A DNA stretch of 64,000 nucleotides, taken from positions 192,501-256,500 of the forward strand of contig JAOTOM010004667.1 in the NCBI GenBank assembly GCA_034440615.1. The letters run 5' to 3'. Within the stretch, counting starts at the first letter, position 1. Each line of letters starts with the position of its first letter. Below the pieces are notes generated by a model. It was given only the letters and a program-made list of their open reading frames with translations, was not told the origin of the DNA and did no database searches. Shown here one piece after another: positions 47,800 to 58,084 of the stretch. The translations under genes and the position numbers were made by a program. Origin of the DNA: Ashinkailepas kermadecensis. Lineage: Eukaryota; Arthropoda; Thecostraca; Neolepadidae.

Positions 47800-48409
47800 A
47801 GATATCAATAAAAACAAACACAGAACGACACCCAAAAAACGCTGGTTATTCCACTTATGGTCACCACTCAAACTAATCACTTTTTGTAGCAGTCAGCAGC
47901 CGGACCACAGCTTCACAGACTCCATCAATCTCAACCACCGGAATTGCCGACAACAACGTGCCAACAGCAACTTGCAAGATGATGCGCATGCGCACTGAGA
48001 ACACTGTTCTCCGGCTCTGGAGCCGCGTCTCGGAATATCTGTGTTCCTGCCACCCTATAGTGGGAAACTTTGACAGTTTTAAGAGACGTCTCCGGAGTCC
48101 CGGAGGCCACCGATCAGAATTGGCTGCGTTAGCGTTTTCTGTTCTGAAATCTGTCTGTGAACCAATCAATGCAAGGTATTTTGTATATGATGTCATAACC
48201 ATTAGCAACTTTGAACACATGGTTAACAGTGTCCACACAAGTTAACAGTAAACACAAGACCTTGACTGATCCTTTGCTTTGATCACATCCAACTGTGGCG
48301 TGTGGTGGTGTTTGAAACCAACTTCAAAGTGGTGTTTGAACTAACCAGCTGTGGAACGTCTATTCGGGTCGTCTGGTGGCTGACCAGTTGAGGAGTGATT
48401 ATTGTGACT
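47800..48409. other. Unique intronic sequence
   Basis: Both strands have roughly 90-120-codon frames at 47873-48245, without recognisable motifs. An NRF-1-type palindrome TGCGCATGCGCA is at 47983-47994. No gene is claimed. Confidence 0.4.
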
Positions 48410-49414
48410 GTGCCGTGCTATGATTATTGGGACTATCCTATACCGTGATTGTTGAGACTATACCGTGACGTGATTGTTGGAACTGTACCGTGCCGTGATT
48501 TATTGGAGCTGTACCGTACCGTCATTGTTGGAGCTGTACCGTACCGTCATTGTTGGAGCTGTACCGTACCGTCATTGTTGGGGCTGTACCGTACCGTCAT
48601 TGTTGGAGCTGTACCGTACCGTCATTGTTTGGGCTGTACCGTACCGTCATTATTGGGGCTGTACCGTACCGTCATTGTTGGGGCTGTACCGTACCGTCAT
48701 TGTTGGGGCTGTACTGTACCGTCATTGTTGGGGCTGTACCGTACCGTCATTGTTGGGGCTGTACCGTACCGTCATTGTTGGGGCTGTACCGTACCGTCAT
48801 TGTTGGGGCTGTACCGTACCGTCATTGTTGGGGCTGTACCGTATCATCATTGTTGGGGCTGTACCGTACCGTCATTGTTGGGGCTGTACCGTACCGTCAT
48901 TGTTGGGGCTGTACCGTACCGTCATTGTTGGGGCTGTACCGTATCATCATTGTTGGGACTGTACCGTACCGTCATTGTTGGGGCTGTACCGTACCGTCAT
49001 TGTTGGGGCTGTACCGTACCGTCATTGTTGGGGCTGTACCGTATCATCATTGTTGGGGCTGTACCGTACCGTCATTGTTGGGGCTGTACCGTACCGTCAT
49101 TGTTGGAGCTGTACCGTACCGTCATTGTTGGGGCTGTACCGTACCGTCATTGTTGGGGCTGTACCGTATCATCATTGTTGGGGCTGTACCGTACCGTCAT
49201 TGTTGGGGCTGTACCGTACCGTCATTGTTGGGGATGTACCGTACCGTCATTGTTGGGGCTGTACCGTACCGTCATTGTTGGGGCTGTACCGTACCGTCAT
49301 TGTTGGGGCTGTACCGTATCATCATTGTTGGGGCTGTACCGTACCGTCATTGTTGGGGCTGTACCGTACCATCATTGTTGGGGCTGTACCGTATCATCAT
49401 TGTTGGGGCTGTAC
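48410..49414. repeat. 25-bp minisatellite, about 40 copies
   Basis: The unit is CATTGTTGGGGCTGTACCGT plus ACCGT. A GTATCATCAT variant recurs at 48841, 48941, 49041, 49166, 49316 and 49391. The unit has no stop in any plus-strand phase, so three overlapping frames of over 300 codons appear; they are products of the repeat. Its right end is cut by a MITE. Confidence 0.97.
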
Positions 49415-49895
49415 CAGTGTTGGATTTTCACTTCTCGTTCTTGGATTCGGAGTGTATAATCCTTGAGTTTATGCAATTACGGAGTGCATAATATCTGGTA
49501 ACCATGGGGTGAATACAAATTACTGAGACAAAGAAACAAAGTCTTGTTTTTCGAAGTTTTTTTGTTTATAAACGAGATACTGTTAGAAAGGAGACACAAA
49601 TACTTCATAAGCATCCATCAAGGAGCAGGATGTCAATACTTCCTGGAGAAGGATGTCGTTTGAGTGTTCAGAAAGTGGTATATTCCACCCTGTTTCATGA
49701 ATAATTTATTACTGTGCTGCACCCTCTGCTTCATCACAATCCAATAATACTATTGGATTATGACAGCTAGCTGAGATTGCTGTTTAAGCAAGGCTCTTCA
49801 TGATATATCTTGTAATGTAAGGAGTGGATTTTTTGGTGAGTGTATAATTCTTTGGATGACAAAAGTTCCAAAAAAGGACCATATTTCCAACACTG
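49415..49895 (+). mobile_element. hAT-type MITE (481 bp) inserted in the 25-bp satellite
   Basis: Perfect 10-bp terminal inverted repeats CAGTGTTGGA...TCCAACACTG are flanked by the perfect 8-bp duplication GGCTGTAC (49407-49414 and 49896-49903). Inside, about 49580-49720 matches one end of the 47026 element (CTGTTAGAAA..., GGATGTCG..., TATTCCACCCT..., ATGAATA). So it shares a module with that family but has its own termini. It encodes no transposase. Confidence 0.94.
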
Positions 49896-49950
49896 GGCTG
49901 TACCGTACCGTCATTGTTGGGGCTGTACCGTACCGTCATTGTTGGGGCTG
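49896..49950. repeat. 25-bp minisatellite, last two copies beyond the MITE
   Basis: GGCTGTACCGTACCGTCATT resumes directly after the MITE, confirming that the insertion split the array near its right edge. Confidence 0.95.
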
Positions 49951-50639
49951 TGTCGTCACATGAGCATGTCCGCTCCGTCCGCGATGTCCCGCATTGCCGC
50001 GCGCTTGACCTGTCTGGCGGTCACAACCCCGACGTCACGCGGTCACGATATCTGCGGAAAGTCCGGACTTTCCAAGGTTACGCGAACCACCATTTTATTG
50101 ATTGGCGAACAGGTTGTGGCGGCGGCCATGTGCGACGCGAGTGCCAAGCGCAACGTCCGACTATGTGTCGGTGTGCTCGGATAATCCGCAACGTCCGGAT
50201 TATGTGTCGGTGTGCTCGGACTTCCGGCAGGCTACCGTGCACCGGCGAATTGACATTGACTCGGTATTGATGTCGTATGTAAACAGCCGTGCCGCGTATT
50301 TTTTCGTGAGGGGAAATTAAAGTGTACCGGAGATTGAAGTGTATCCAGTCGTCGGTTTGCGAGTTCCCGAAGCTGACTGTAGCGACGAATCCAATGCTCA
50401 CCATACCAACGCCTCTAGCTAAGGACATAGTTGCAAAGTTCTCGCCGGTCGGTCTTGAGGTATCATGCCTGAAATCTGAATGCACATTCCATGGTGCACA
50501 CTAGAATTGTGGTTAGCTTTTCAAAATTCATGGATTTTTACATGTTGCTCGTTTGGGCGTAGGATTTTGCCTCTCCGAAGCAATTTTTGTGTTCTTTTTG
50601 GACCCAATGGGTAGTCAACTTTAACCTTTCGCCATCGAT

Positions 50640-50830
50640 TAGAGATTGTTGTCCTCGACATAGAATGTCCGATGTGTTCATGTGTCAAGGTGAAAATATT
50701 GGAAGATTCCTCGATATAGAATGTCCGATGTGTTGATTTGTCCCGTGGAAGTAAGTTGGAAGACTCCTCGATATAGAAAGGCCAGTGTGTTGATATGTCA
50801 CGTGTAGGTATTAGACGACTTCTCGATTCT
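50640..50830. repeat. About 65-bp degenerate tandem repeat, 3 copies
   Basis: Each copy contains TCCTCGA(C/T)ATAGAA and GTGTTGAT(A/T)TGTC-like pieces, at roughly 75% similarity. Confidence 0.8.
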
Positions 50831-51447
50831 CAAATTCAAGCATAGTCTGTCAGGGAAACGAGGATGGTGCAAACCAACTTTGAATATTTGAAGTGCATCC
50901 TGTATGGGCGTGATTTGCCAAAGCAACCATTATGGTCGGTGCGTCATCAAGCCAAAATAACCAACCAACCGATGTGCATGCCGTGATATCACCTTGGACT
51001 ACAATCGTCCTTTGCCGCACCTCGTCGCAGTCCTTCTTTTTCACCTGCTCAGGACGTACGCTTGGGATTCCACTTCCCGATTGACGATATTTTACTAGAA
51101 AAACATACTCCTGACATCTGGCGTTTTTCTATGGGACGAAAAACCGCTGTTTTTTGGGGGCGGTGGTAGTGCATTCACTCCAGTGAGCTCTGTCCCCTCA
51201 CACTCCAGTAAACTCTGTCCCTTCACACTCGAGTGAGCTTTGTCCCTTGCCACTCGTGCCACCTGTGCCACCCCTCGAAGACTCCTTCATCCATCCTCTG
51301 TCTCTGGATACCTCGTGTACCCTTTGTATCTAGGCACCTCATGTACCCCTGTGTCGCTTAACGCTTCCATGTTCCGCTTATGTCTTGACACCTTCGTGCC
51401 AGTGTGTGTCTCCAGCACGCTTACGCCACCGTCTGTCTGCCCGGCAG

Positions 51448-51620
51448 GTGTACATCTCCGACGGCCACCTGCACCTGTTGCCCATCTCTTGGCCTCTGGA
51501 TCAGCTGGCCGACGACGGTGCGCCGGTAACCATGGCAGCGGTCGACGCGGTGCGCGACAGTGGCGTCGCCACACGAGCAGACGCCGAAGTAGAGGCGGCC
51601 GTCCAACGAAAGATTGACGG
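51448..51620 (+). CDS. ecd: ECD exon (in-window exon 2)
   Basis: Enters at phase 0 after CCGGCAG and encodes VYISDGHLHLLPISWPLDQL... to ...AAVQRKID, plus two bases of a Gly codon. The VYISDGHLHLLP segment matches the family's VF..GEL.IIP strand, followed by the helix that contains the conserved AV..RI.GYP boundary. The donor is GACGG/GTGAGG. In-window residues 30-87, counting the split Gly. Confidence 0.94.
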
Positions 51621-51957
51621 GTGAGGAGGAGGGCAGCGAGCGGAAGCGCACGTTTTTGCCGTGGTAAGAGAAGCGACCGGCGCGGTAAGAGGCGCGAGTA
51701 GGTTTTTGTGCGCGCCGTAGTGATAGCTCAGAGGTGGCCGAGAGAAGGGGAGTGCCGGGTGTTACCACATCGGCTCCGATGACTCGGGTGAATGGTCGAA
51801 AGTGGCCCGCGGCGGTCGTACGCTGCGAGTGGGCGCTGCGTCTGTTGGGTTCCGGTAGATGTTTGTAGCGCGCCTTTTTAACGCTGTTTCGACATGAGCT
51901 TGACGGTTTGGTATGAGTTTGACTTGCCATGAAGATTCTGAAGGGCTCGCTGTTGGA

Positions 51958-52145
51958 CAGGGGCGGATACAAGGGGGACATGCTCCCTTCCCCCATTGAA
52001 GGTGGGCGTCCCTCCGGTGGGAAAAAGGCGCTCCTCTGTGAAAGCTCGAGGGCACCCCCTCGAATTTTTCATCAAGAGGCTCCCCTCTGAGAAAAAGGCT
52101 TCCGGAAGGCTCGAATGCACCCCCTTCCCATTAAAAGGACAATTC
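51958..52145 (+). mobile_element. hAT-like terminus and AAAAGGC-rich sequence (uncertain)
   Basis: CAGGGGCGGATACAAGGGGG fits the CAGGGGCGGA hAT terminal pattern. The next 180 bases contain paired GGAAAAAGGC / GAGAAAAAGGC and GCTCGAGGGCACCCCCT / GCTCGAATGCACCCCCT pieces. No second end or target duplication was found. It lies in the intron between exons 2 and 3. Confidence 0.4.
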
Positions 52146-52149
52146 AATG

Positions 52150-52232
52150 GGGACATGTGTGGTCGGGGCGCTCAGCTGACATGTGTGGTCGGGGCGCTCA
52201 GCTGGCATGTGTGGTCGGGCGCTCAGCTGGCA
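52150..52232. repeat. 27-bp repeat, 3 copies
   Basis: ACATGTGTGGTCGGGGCGCT is repeated three times, the last copy with one G fewer. It is intronic. Confidence 0.93.
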
Positions 52233-52636
52233 ATGTTAGATTGTGCTGGTTAGTCTCCCGTTGTGTGCTAATCTTCAGTCACGGCAAACATTGGTATGTA
52301 GGCTTCATGCCGAGGTGTGTTTGCGTGTTTGTGTTTGTGTGTGCGCGCCAGCATCTCAACTAGTCACTTTCCGTCAGACAGGTCGCCTTTGATGACGTGA
52401 GGCGACCTGACCCGATCTTGACATGACTCGACTCTCAGATCTGTTACTAGATGACTCAGATCTGTTACTGTTACTCAGATCTGTGGCAATCAGATCTGTT
52501 GCTAGATGGATCTGATCCAACTGACTCGCTGCCGGACCAACATAACTTAAATATGATGTGTATCATAAATAACACTAAAGATCCTTTGTCATGACTTGCC
52601 TGAATTACATGACCTGACCTCGCACACCGCCGGCAG

Positions 52637-52778
52637 GTACCCGGGCAAGATCACCGAGTCTCACCACCGGGCTGTAGTTCGCACTCCGGCCGCTGCGGCA
52701 GCACTGGTGCAGGCCTGTCCCCAGCTGCTGTCGGCCGCCGTCCAGGCGTTCTACCTGCGGGACCCCATGGACCTCAAG
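52637..52778 (+). CDS. ecd: ECD exon (in-window exon 3)
   Basis: Completes the split Gly and encodes YPGKITESHHRAVVR...VQACPQLLSAAVQAFYLRDPMDLK. AAVQAFYLRDPMDLK is the most diagnostic ECD segment. The donor used must be AAG/GTGCTG, because only this keeps the next exon in frame. A better-looking GTAGGT five bases downstream would shift the frame. Without splicing the frame stops at TAG two codons later. Confidence 0.95.
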
Positions 52779-53172
52779 GTGCTGTAGGTGCTGCCGCAGT
52801 CGTCGGGATCTCTCTCCCATCCTGCTTTCATGCGTGGATTCGCTCTGACTTAATGCACTTCAACACACTACGTTGTGTAGCGTAATGATGTAGCATCGAA
52901 AGTGAGGTGCTGGAAAGAATGCTATCGATGCTTAAGTATGCTCATTGAAGAGATGTTTCACTCCTGCTTGTGGACCGAATTACCAAGCTCGTAGTTATGA
53001 TATTATTTACTTGCAGACGTTTTCCAATATAGTTGGAACCGGTTGGGTATTGGTGGCCTCTCCCATTGCCGATTTTATGTCGAATGTATTGTATTTGTCC
53101 ACCCTACTGCGAATTGAAAGGCCCAACAAGCGTGCACGACTCCGTCGTCATGGCAACCGACTGTGCGTGCAG

Positions 53173-53352
53173 GCGTGTGGAGCCATGCGCTTCTTCCCGC
53201 CGGAGACGTGCGTGCTCGCCAGCGTCGTCTTCACCAAGACGTTGTACGCCCAGCTGGTGCAACAGCCGTTCAGGCCGGACGCGCGCACAGGCTGGCAGCT
53301 GCCGCCGCCGGCCGACCCGCTGCACCGAGCTGCCGATGTTGGCATGAAGCTG
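53173..53352 (+). CDS. ecd: ECD exon (in-window exon 4)
   Basis: 60 residues in phase 0: ACGAMRFFPPETCVLASVVF, TKTLYAQLVQQPF, GWQLPPPADPLHRAADVGMKL. This matches the family's FLPET...TKCLYAQLVQQ...LPPPS.P.YRA.ELGMKL block almost position for position. The acceptor is CGTGCAG and the donor CTG/GTGAGG. Confidence 0.96.
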
Positions 53353-54543
53353 GTGAGGCCCGACATCTAGCGGTGGAATAGTGAAATATCGGTGTGGAGT
53401 GTGGCCGCTGTGTCGCTGCTGGTATTGGACACTGGACATGGGTTGCCGCTGGGCCTGCCATTGGACGTGTGTTTTGGAGCAATGCTATCAGCTGAACTTA
53501 TCCGGGCTTCGGTCACGTCTGAATGAAGGTTTTTCATTTGGAGTCGTTGCATATGTAGCGTTCCTTGGCTGTGGAAGGGGTACCCCTGTGGTCCTCCACC
53601 TGGATTGCACTTGATGCCTGAAGTGTAATTAAGGTGAAAACCTGATTAATAACCAACTATGGGCGCAACGTTATCGCTCAGTTGCGTGTCATTATGCCAT
53701 GAGCCAACGCTACCATCGGTTGTGGAGTGGCAGGTAGTTCAAAATTTCAGAGAACTGGTATGGTTGAGATTTAGCGCGAATTGCGCATACAAATGCGCTT
53801 CAGCAGAATGAAATATTTGCCATGCTTGAGGCGTTTATGGCTTAGATGGCTTTGGGAATGCAACACAATCTAGATTGCCCAATTGCATATAACCAATTAA
53901 GCAGTTGCTTCGTACCTCCGTCCATAGAATGTCAAAAAATGGTATGCTTGATATTTATTATAATGGGCATTCTTCCGCCGCCATTTGTACAGCTTTTCCT
54001 ATTGGCTATATTTCCCCCGTCTGGTACTGAATTATAAATCGTATGCATTGAAGGACCCCGTGAGATGCCTTGCACGCGCGCTCTGAAAAAAAAGCTTGAA
54101 TTTGATAATTAAGCAGCTGCCGCACCCAATGCTAGCCTGACTGGTAGCGTGGGCCCCGACTGGTAGTGGGCAATGCCTATCGAGGTAATGGGTTTTCTGG
54201 GCTCTGCAAGCACGTATTTATCGCCTTCTCGATACAAAAAAAAAACATGCACTGCACGTGACAAAGCGATACAGTGAAACCGCCGATGCCAGTAAGCCGT
54301 TAGGTGTTGAGTGATTTATAGTGGATGTGATGAGCGAGTCCGACCTTAGCGGGAGGTGTACGGTGTGTGGCACCCAGACCTTAGCCAATTTCGATCTTCG
54401 AATCTCCATCATGACCCGAGATTGGTTCATTTTATAGCCTTTTCTGAGTTCACATTCTATTTGGTTGATCAGCTCCAAGCTCCAGTAGCTGTCTTGCTTG
54501 TGCTCGTGACGCCGCTTCTAACTGCCGGTGATGTTGACCTCAG

Positions 54544-54684
54544 GCGTGCGGTCTGGAGATTCTGGCGGCCCGCTCCCGCCCCGCTGACAGTGGCCTCACC
54601 TGCGACACCAGCCTGCACGTGCCCGAAGATGATGTCAGATGGCAACGATACATGACATCACTGCGTGAAAAACGATACTTCGGT
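54544..54684 (+). CDS. ecd: ECD exon (in-window exon 5)
   Basis: 47 residues: ACGLEILAARSRPADS... then VRWQRYMTSLREKRYFG. It corresponds to AHGFEIL... and LW..FL.SLK...YF.G in other ECD proteins. The acceptor is GACCTCAG and the donor GGT/GTAAGT, a near-consensus donor. Confidence 0.93.
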
Positions 54685-55159
54685 GTAAGTCTATCCAGGT
54701 GTTCGCAATGTAGCCTTGGGTTTTGTTCTTGCTGGCTGACCTATTCCAGTTCTTGTACGTTTCCTAATTGCCTGAATGCATTGCCTGGTCCCTCTGTCGG
54801 TTTCCCAGTCCTTGGTGTGTGTTCCGCCGTGCGAAGAAGTGGTGTTGTTTGGTTGTTGGCCTCTGGAGGCAGGATGCCCGCTCCGTGGCTCCGCCCGATC
54901 AGATCTCGCCAGGCTTGTCCTGTTCATTACGCGGAAGCGTTCGTCATGTTTGATGATTTATTACACTGTTGACAACCGCCAATGAGCCTCCGAATGGGCC
55001 GATGACGTCGGTTGCGTGCAGGCACGCTGTCGAGTGCATCCAGCATGTCAGATCGCTACAGCGATAGCAGGTCATTGTGCCGAGAGTCGCTGGCCGCCCG
55101 AGGAAAGTCCGGGCTGCGTATGTGTAACCGGCCAGCCTTTCTGTGTAAATGTCGCTGTC

Positions 55160-55395
55160 CGTGTCTTGTGGAGTCAGGTGAGCACCTGCCCGCCCCCCCC
55201 CCCCACTGCCGCCGAGTACTGTCCGTGTATTGTGGAGTCAGGTGAGCCCCTGCCCGCCCCCCCCCACTGCCGCCGAGTACTGTCCGTGTCTTGTGGAGTC
55301 AGATGAGCCCCTGCCCGCCCCCGCCCCCCCCCACTGCCGCCGAGTACTGTCCGTGTCTTGTGGAGTCAGGTGAGCCCCTGCCCGCCCCCTCCCAC
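55160..55395. repeat. About 60-bp intronic repeat, 4 copies, with donor-like motif
   Basis: Units contain GTCCGTGTCTTGTGGAGTCA, then GGTGAGC and a poly-C tract followed by ACTGCCGCCG. The poly-C length differs in each copy. It lies in the intron between exons 5 and 6. Confidence 0.93.
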
Positions 55396-55921
55396 TGCCG
55401 CCGATAGCTGCACCGTGATAGCTGGTCTGCCATGTGTTGGCAACTTTAACCTCTTCCGTCCGATTTGATGTTTGCCCGGTGGACTCATGCTCAATATAAT
55501 ATTTGCTTAGTGTAACTTTACAGGGTTAGTCCGGTCAGAACAAAGCTAATAAGCTTGCCAGAGACAATTTTAACCAACAGGGTTCGGTGTATGAAAGGTA
55601 AAGTACATATGTAGTCCAGGTAATAACTGCTAACCGTTTTACACTGCTAATTTAATGATGTGAGTTAATATAGCTAAAAAAAAATAAAGTACATTGAAAA
55701 TTATTTTTTGCGACCGAAGTGATGCGCAACCAAACTGTCTTTCTATTCGGAAATTGTCTCACATTGCGATCTCTCCCCCCCCCTGCCGATACACCTGTGA
55801 TCTCCAGCCATGGCGATATTCCTAATGCTAAACATCCAAAATTTAGCTAGTGCTGAGGACATAGATACCTGTGAAGGCCGATCATTTGCTCGCCATCTTA
55901 GTCTATAATTTTCCGTGACAG

Positions 55922-56108
55922 GATCTTCTAGAGGGCTCCCAGCAGTATTCTGCGCTGCTCGAGAAGGCTCGCCGATACTACATCGATCACGTGATGAGCG
56001 AAAGTCGATCCTCCGCCCCCGGAGATGCCGTTCACCAACTGCTGGCAACCATAAAAGTCGATCCTGCTCAGTGGAAGGAGCGCGAAGCTCAGCTTCCGCC
56101 ATCCGACG
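55922..56108 (+). CDS. ecd: ECD exon (in-window exon 6)
   Basis: DLLEGSQQYSALLEKARRYY... to ...VDPAQWKEREAQLPPSD plus one base. It continues YFG from the previous exon as YFGDLLEGSQQY, matching the family's YF.GLIEGS.QY. The acceptor is CGTGACAG and the donor GACG/GTAGGT. The last Asp completes across the intron. Confidence 0.95.
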
Positions 56109-56833
56109 GTAGGTGGCACTACCGGACATCGTGATCATGGCTGTGGTCTGCAGTGTGTATCCGGAGTGGACACTTGATTGCCATGTGTCTAAGTTTATCT
56201 CGCATGTATACTCGATCTGTTTTATTAGCTTTTCATTGAAGTTTTGCTAAGTCAACAACAACCACGATTAGCACTACATATTCGATAACTCATTTCCACA
56301 GTGCCTGTGTTGCCTGTCCACAGCAAATCATCAGCACTTTGATGGTACAAACTTGGTGTGACCACAAGCAGCCAGCAACACGATGTACCTGAAGATGAAT
56401 GGCGACGTGATTTTTTCCAGTGTTCACTGAATTGGACTTTTGTGATCTGTGGACTTTACTTTAGTTGAACTCTCCTTTCATCATCACTGAACTGTTCATC
56501 TATCTCACTCTATGAACCATAGAGTGAGATATGCATATGCTTCCTTCCCCCTATCACACTAAGGGATGGCCCATGGCATTGTACTGAACTGTGCCGTCTC
56601 CCCTCCCCCGTCTCCAGACGACTTATATTGTGTAACTTATAGCAAGAATATGGACCTTTCCTTCCCAAGCACAGGAGCTGAGTGCAGTCTTCCAACTCCT
56701 TCTCAAACGACTAGTAGAACCCGTCCTAAATGCCCTTCCATCCGAATGGCTGGATCCGGCTGCACCCCCTTCCATCCCCAGAAAACTGGTGGGGATTGGC
56801 CTGACTGTACCCCCATCCACACATACACACACA

Positions 56834-56846
56834 CACACACAGACAA

Positions 56847-56908
<62 letters not shown>
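56834..56908. repeat. (CA)n / (TA)n microsatellite
   Basis: An ACACAC tract followed by about 28 TA repeats with two interruptions, 140 bases before exon 7 in the ECD intron. Confidence 0.96.
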
Positions 56909-56909
<1 letters not shown>

Positions 56910-57047
56910 TATATACCTACGTGGATACATGCATACATATGCGCACAATCATGCGCACGCACACACACAAATCGCTGGACCCACCTGCACTCAGCCACTC
57001 TCCAGACTGCTGGCGGGCCCGCGACTGACTGTGCTGCTCCGCCTCAG

Positions 57048-57235
57048 ACGACTCGTGGCTGGAGCTGGGCTCCGACCAGCTGGACCAGCTGCTGACGGCC
57101 AAGTTCCAGCTGGAGCGGCAGCCGCCCGACCAGCTGGCCGGGCAGCTGCGCGACTTCCTCGGCCGCCTGTCGGGTCTGGACGGCGTCGAGCCTGCCGGAG
57201 CCGGCCGCGGCCGCAAGACCTCCCGCGCCCGCAAG
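57048..57235 (+). CDS. ecd: ECD exon (in-window exon 7)
   Basis: Completes an Asp and encodes DSWLELGSDQLDQLLTAKF... to ...GAGRGRKTSRARK. With the preceding exon it gives LPPSDDDSWLELGSDQLDQLL, the second hallmark of ECD proteins. A Gly/Arg/Lys-rich linker follows. The acceptor is CGCCTCAG and the donor AAG/GTGAGC. Confidence 0.96.
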
Positions 57236-57784
57236 GTGAGCCGCTGCCGGCTGCTGCCGCGGCCGTGTGTGCCGCTCGGGCTGGGTGGTGACGCGAGATA
57301 CCGGCTCTGGCCCTATCGCCACATGCAGATGTGATCTGAGACTCGCGGGTTACTAGCGTGTCACGTCGAGGTATGGCATGAGGTGTAACGTGGCAAATGG
57401 CAGTGAAGCTTCAGTGTACTGCTGAACCGGACATTCGCCAGGTATCCTGAGATATCTGCTCCGGCTCTCAGACCGTCCCCATTAACTGCTACGGCCAGGT
57501 GGCTGTAATAAGTGCACCACTTCTGAGGATGCTGGAGACTAGTAGCAGCGCCGAAAAGTGTCGTAACGCTGCCGTCAGAGCCTGGGTTTGTGTTTGTATT
57601 CATCGGAACTACGGAGCTTAGCACATGTCTGTCATTCAGTTAGAATGTTTGTCTCTCTTCGGTCTCTTTATGCTGTGGTGGTCTGAAATGGTTTGGAGTC
57701 ATAGCCTGCCACGGTAGGGGGCGAGGACAGCGTCTCAAAATGCTTGTGCTCTCAAAATGCTCTCAAAATGCAAAATTTACTATT

Positions 57785-57905
57785 GCTACCCATTCCTACC
57801 AGTTTGATGTCGTCAGCAAATTTGTACACCCTGTTCGCAGCCCTACCTCAATGTTGTCCACAAAGATGATAGAGAAGTGGACCTAGAGCGGAACCCTGTG
57901 ATACT
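57785..57905 (-). mobile_element. LINE reverse-transcriptase fragment
   Basis: Read on the minus strand it gives, in three successive frames, SQGSALGPLL, FSIIFVDNIEVGL and VYKFADDIKLVG. These are the order and content of RT motifs around the catalytic FADD box of CR1/L2-type LINEs (PQGS.LGPLLF...FADD.KL). Frameshifts show it is decayed. It lies in the ECD intron, ending just before the exon 8 acceptor region. Confidence 0.85.
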
Positions 57906-57942
57906 CTGACCACACCCATGACCACGTGTCGCCGGACCACAG

Positions 57943-58084
57943 ACGAGTCGGAAGCTGTCGGACGCTGTGCTGCGCAAGGTCTCCGCACTGAGCCAGGCGT
58001 CCGACTGTTCCACCCAGTCGACTCTGAGCCAGAAGATCGACCTGGACCCGGACGGCTTCTCGGACGCCGTCCGAGGGATGCTCG
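57943..58084 (+). CDS. ecd: ECD exon (in-window exon 8)
   Basis: TSRKLSDAVLRKVSALSQAS... then KIDLDPDGFSDAVRGML plus one base. It corresponds to the variable linker and the FD.D.F...F..ILG helix of other ECD proteins. The acceptor is ACCACAG and the donor CTCG/GTGAGT. The sequence is Ser-rich and less conserved, so exon limits rest on phase and splice signals. Confidence 0.88.

Larger units (their letters stand above)
22238..51447 (+). other. ecd: Giant ECD intron, 29.2 kb
   Basis: Bounded by GTGAGG and CCGGCAG. It is filled with minisatellites, SINEs, LINE fragments and MITEs, listed separately. The remaining unique stretches (22.24-23.37, 23.84-26.85, 27.64-29.39, 30.72-33.08, 33.54-34.21, 35.81-41.28, 43.79-46.27 and 49.95-51.45 kb) contain GC-rich patches and short frames. 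I could assign none of them to a gene, and I saw no nested gene on either strand. Confidence 0.85.

Noticed and set aside
47873..48245. Opposing 95- and 121-codon frames as part of the LINE or a host gene
   Set aside because: Neither contains RT or endonuclease motifs; they may be chance frames.
48449..49491. Three overlapping plus-strand frames of 313-336 codons
   Set aside because: The 25-bp unit lacks stops in all plus-strand phases, so all three frames are open by construction.
52779..52787. In-frame TAG after exon 3 as the true end of a short protein
   Set aside because: The conserved ECD sequence resumes in phase at 53173, with a proper acceptor.
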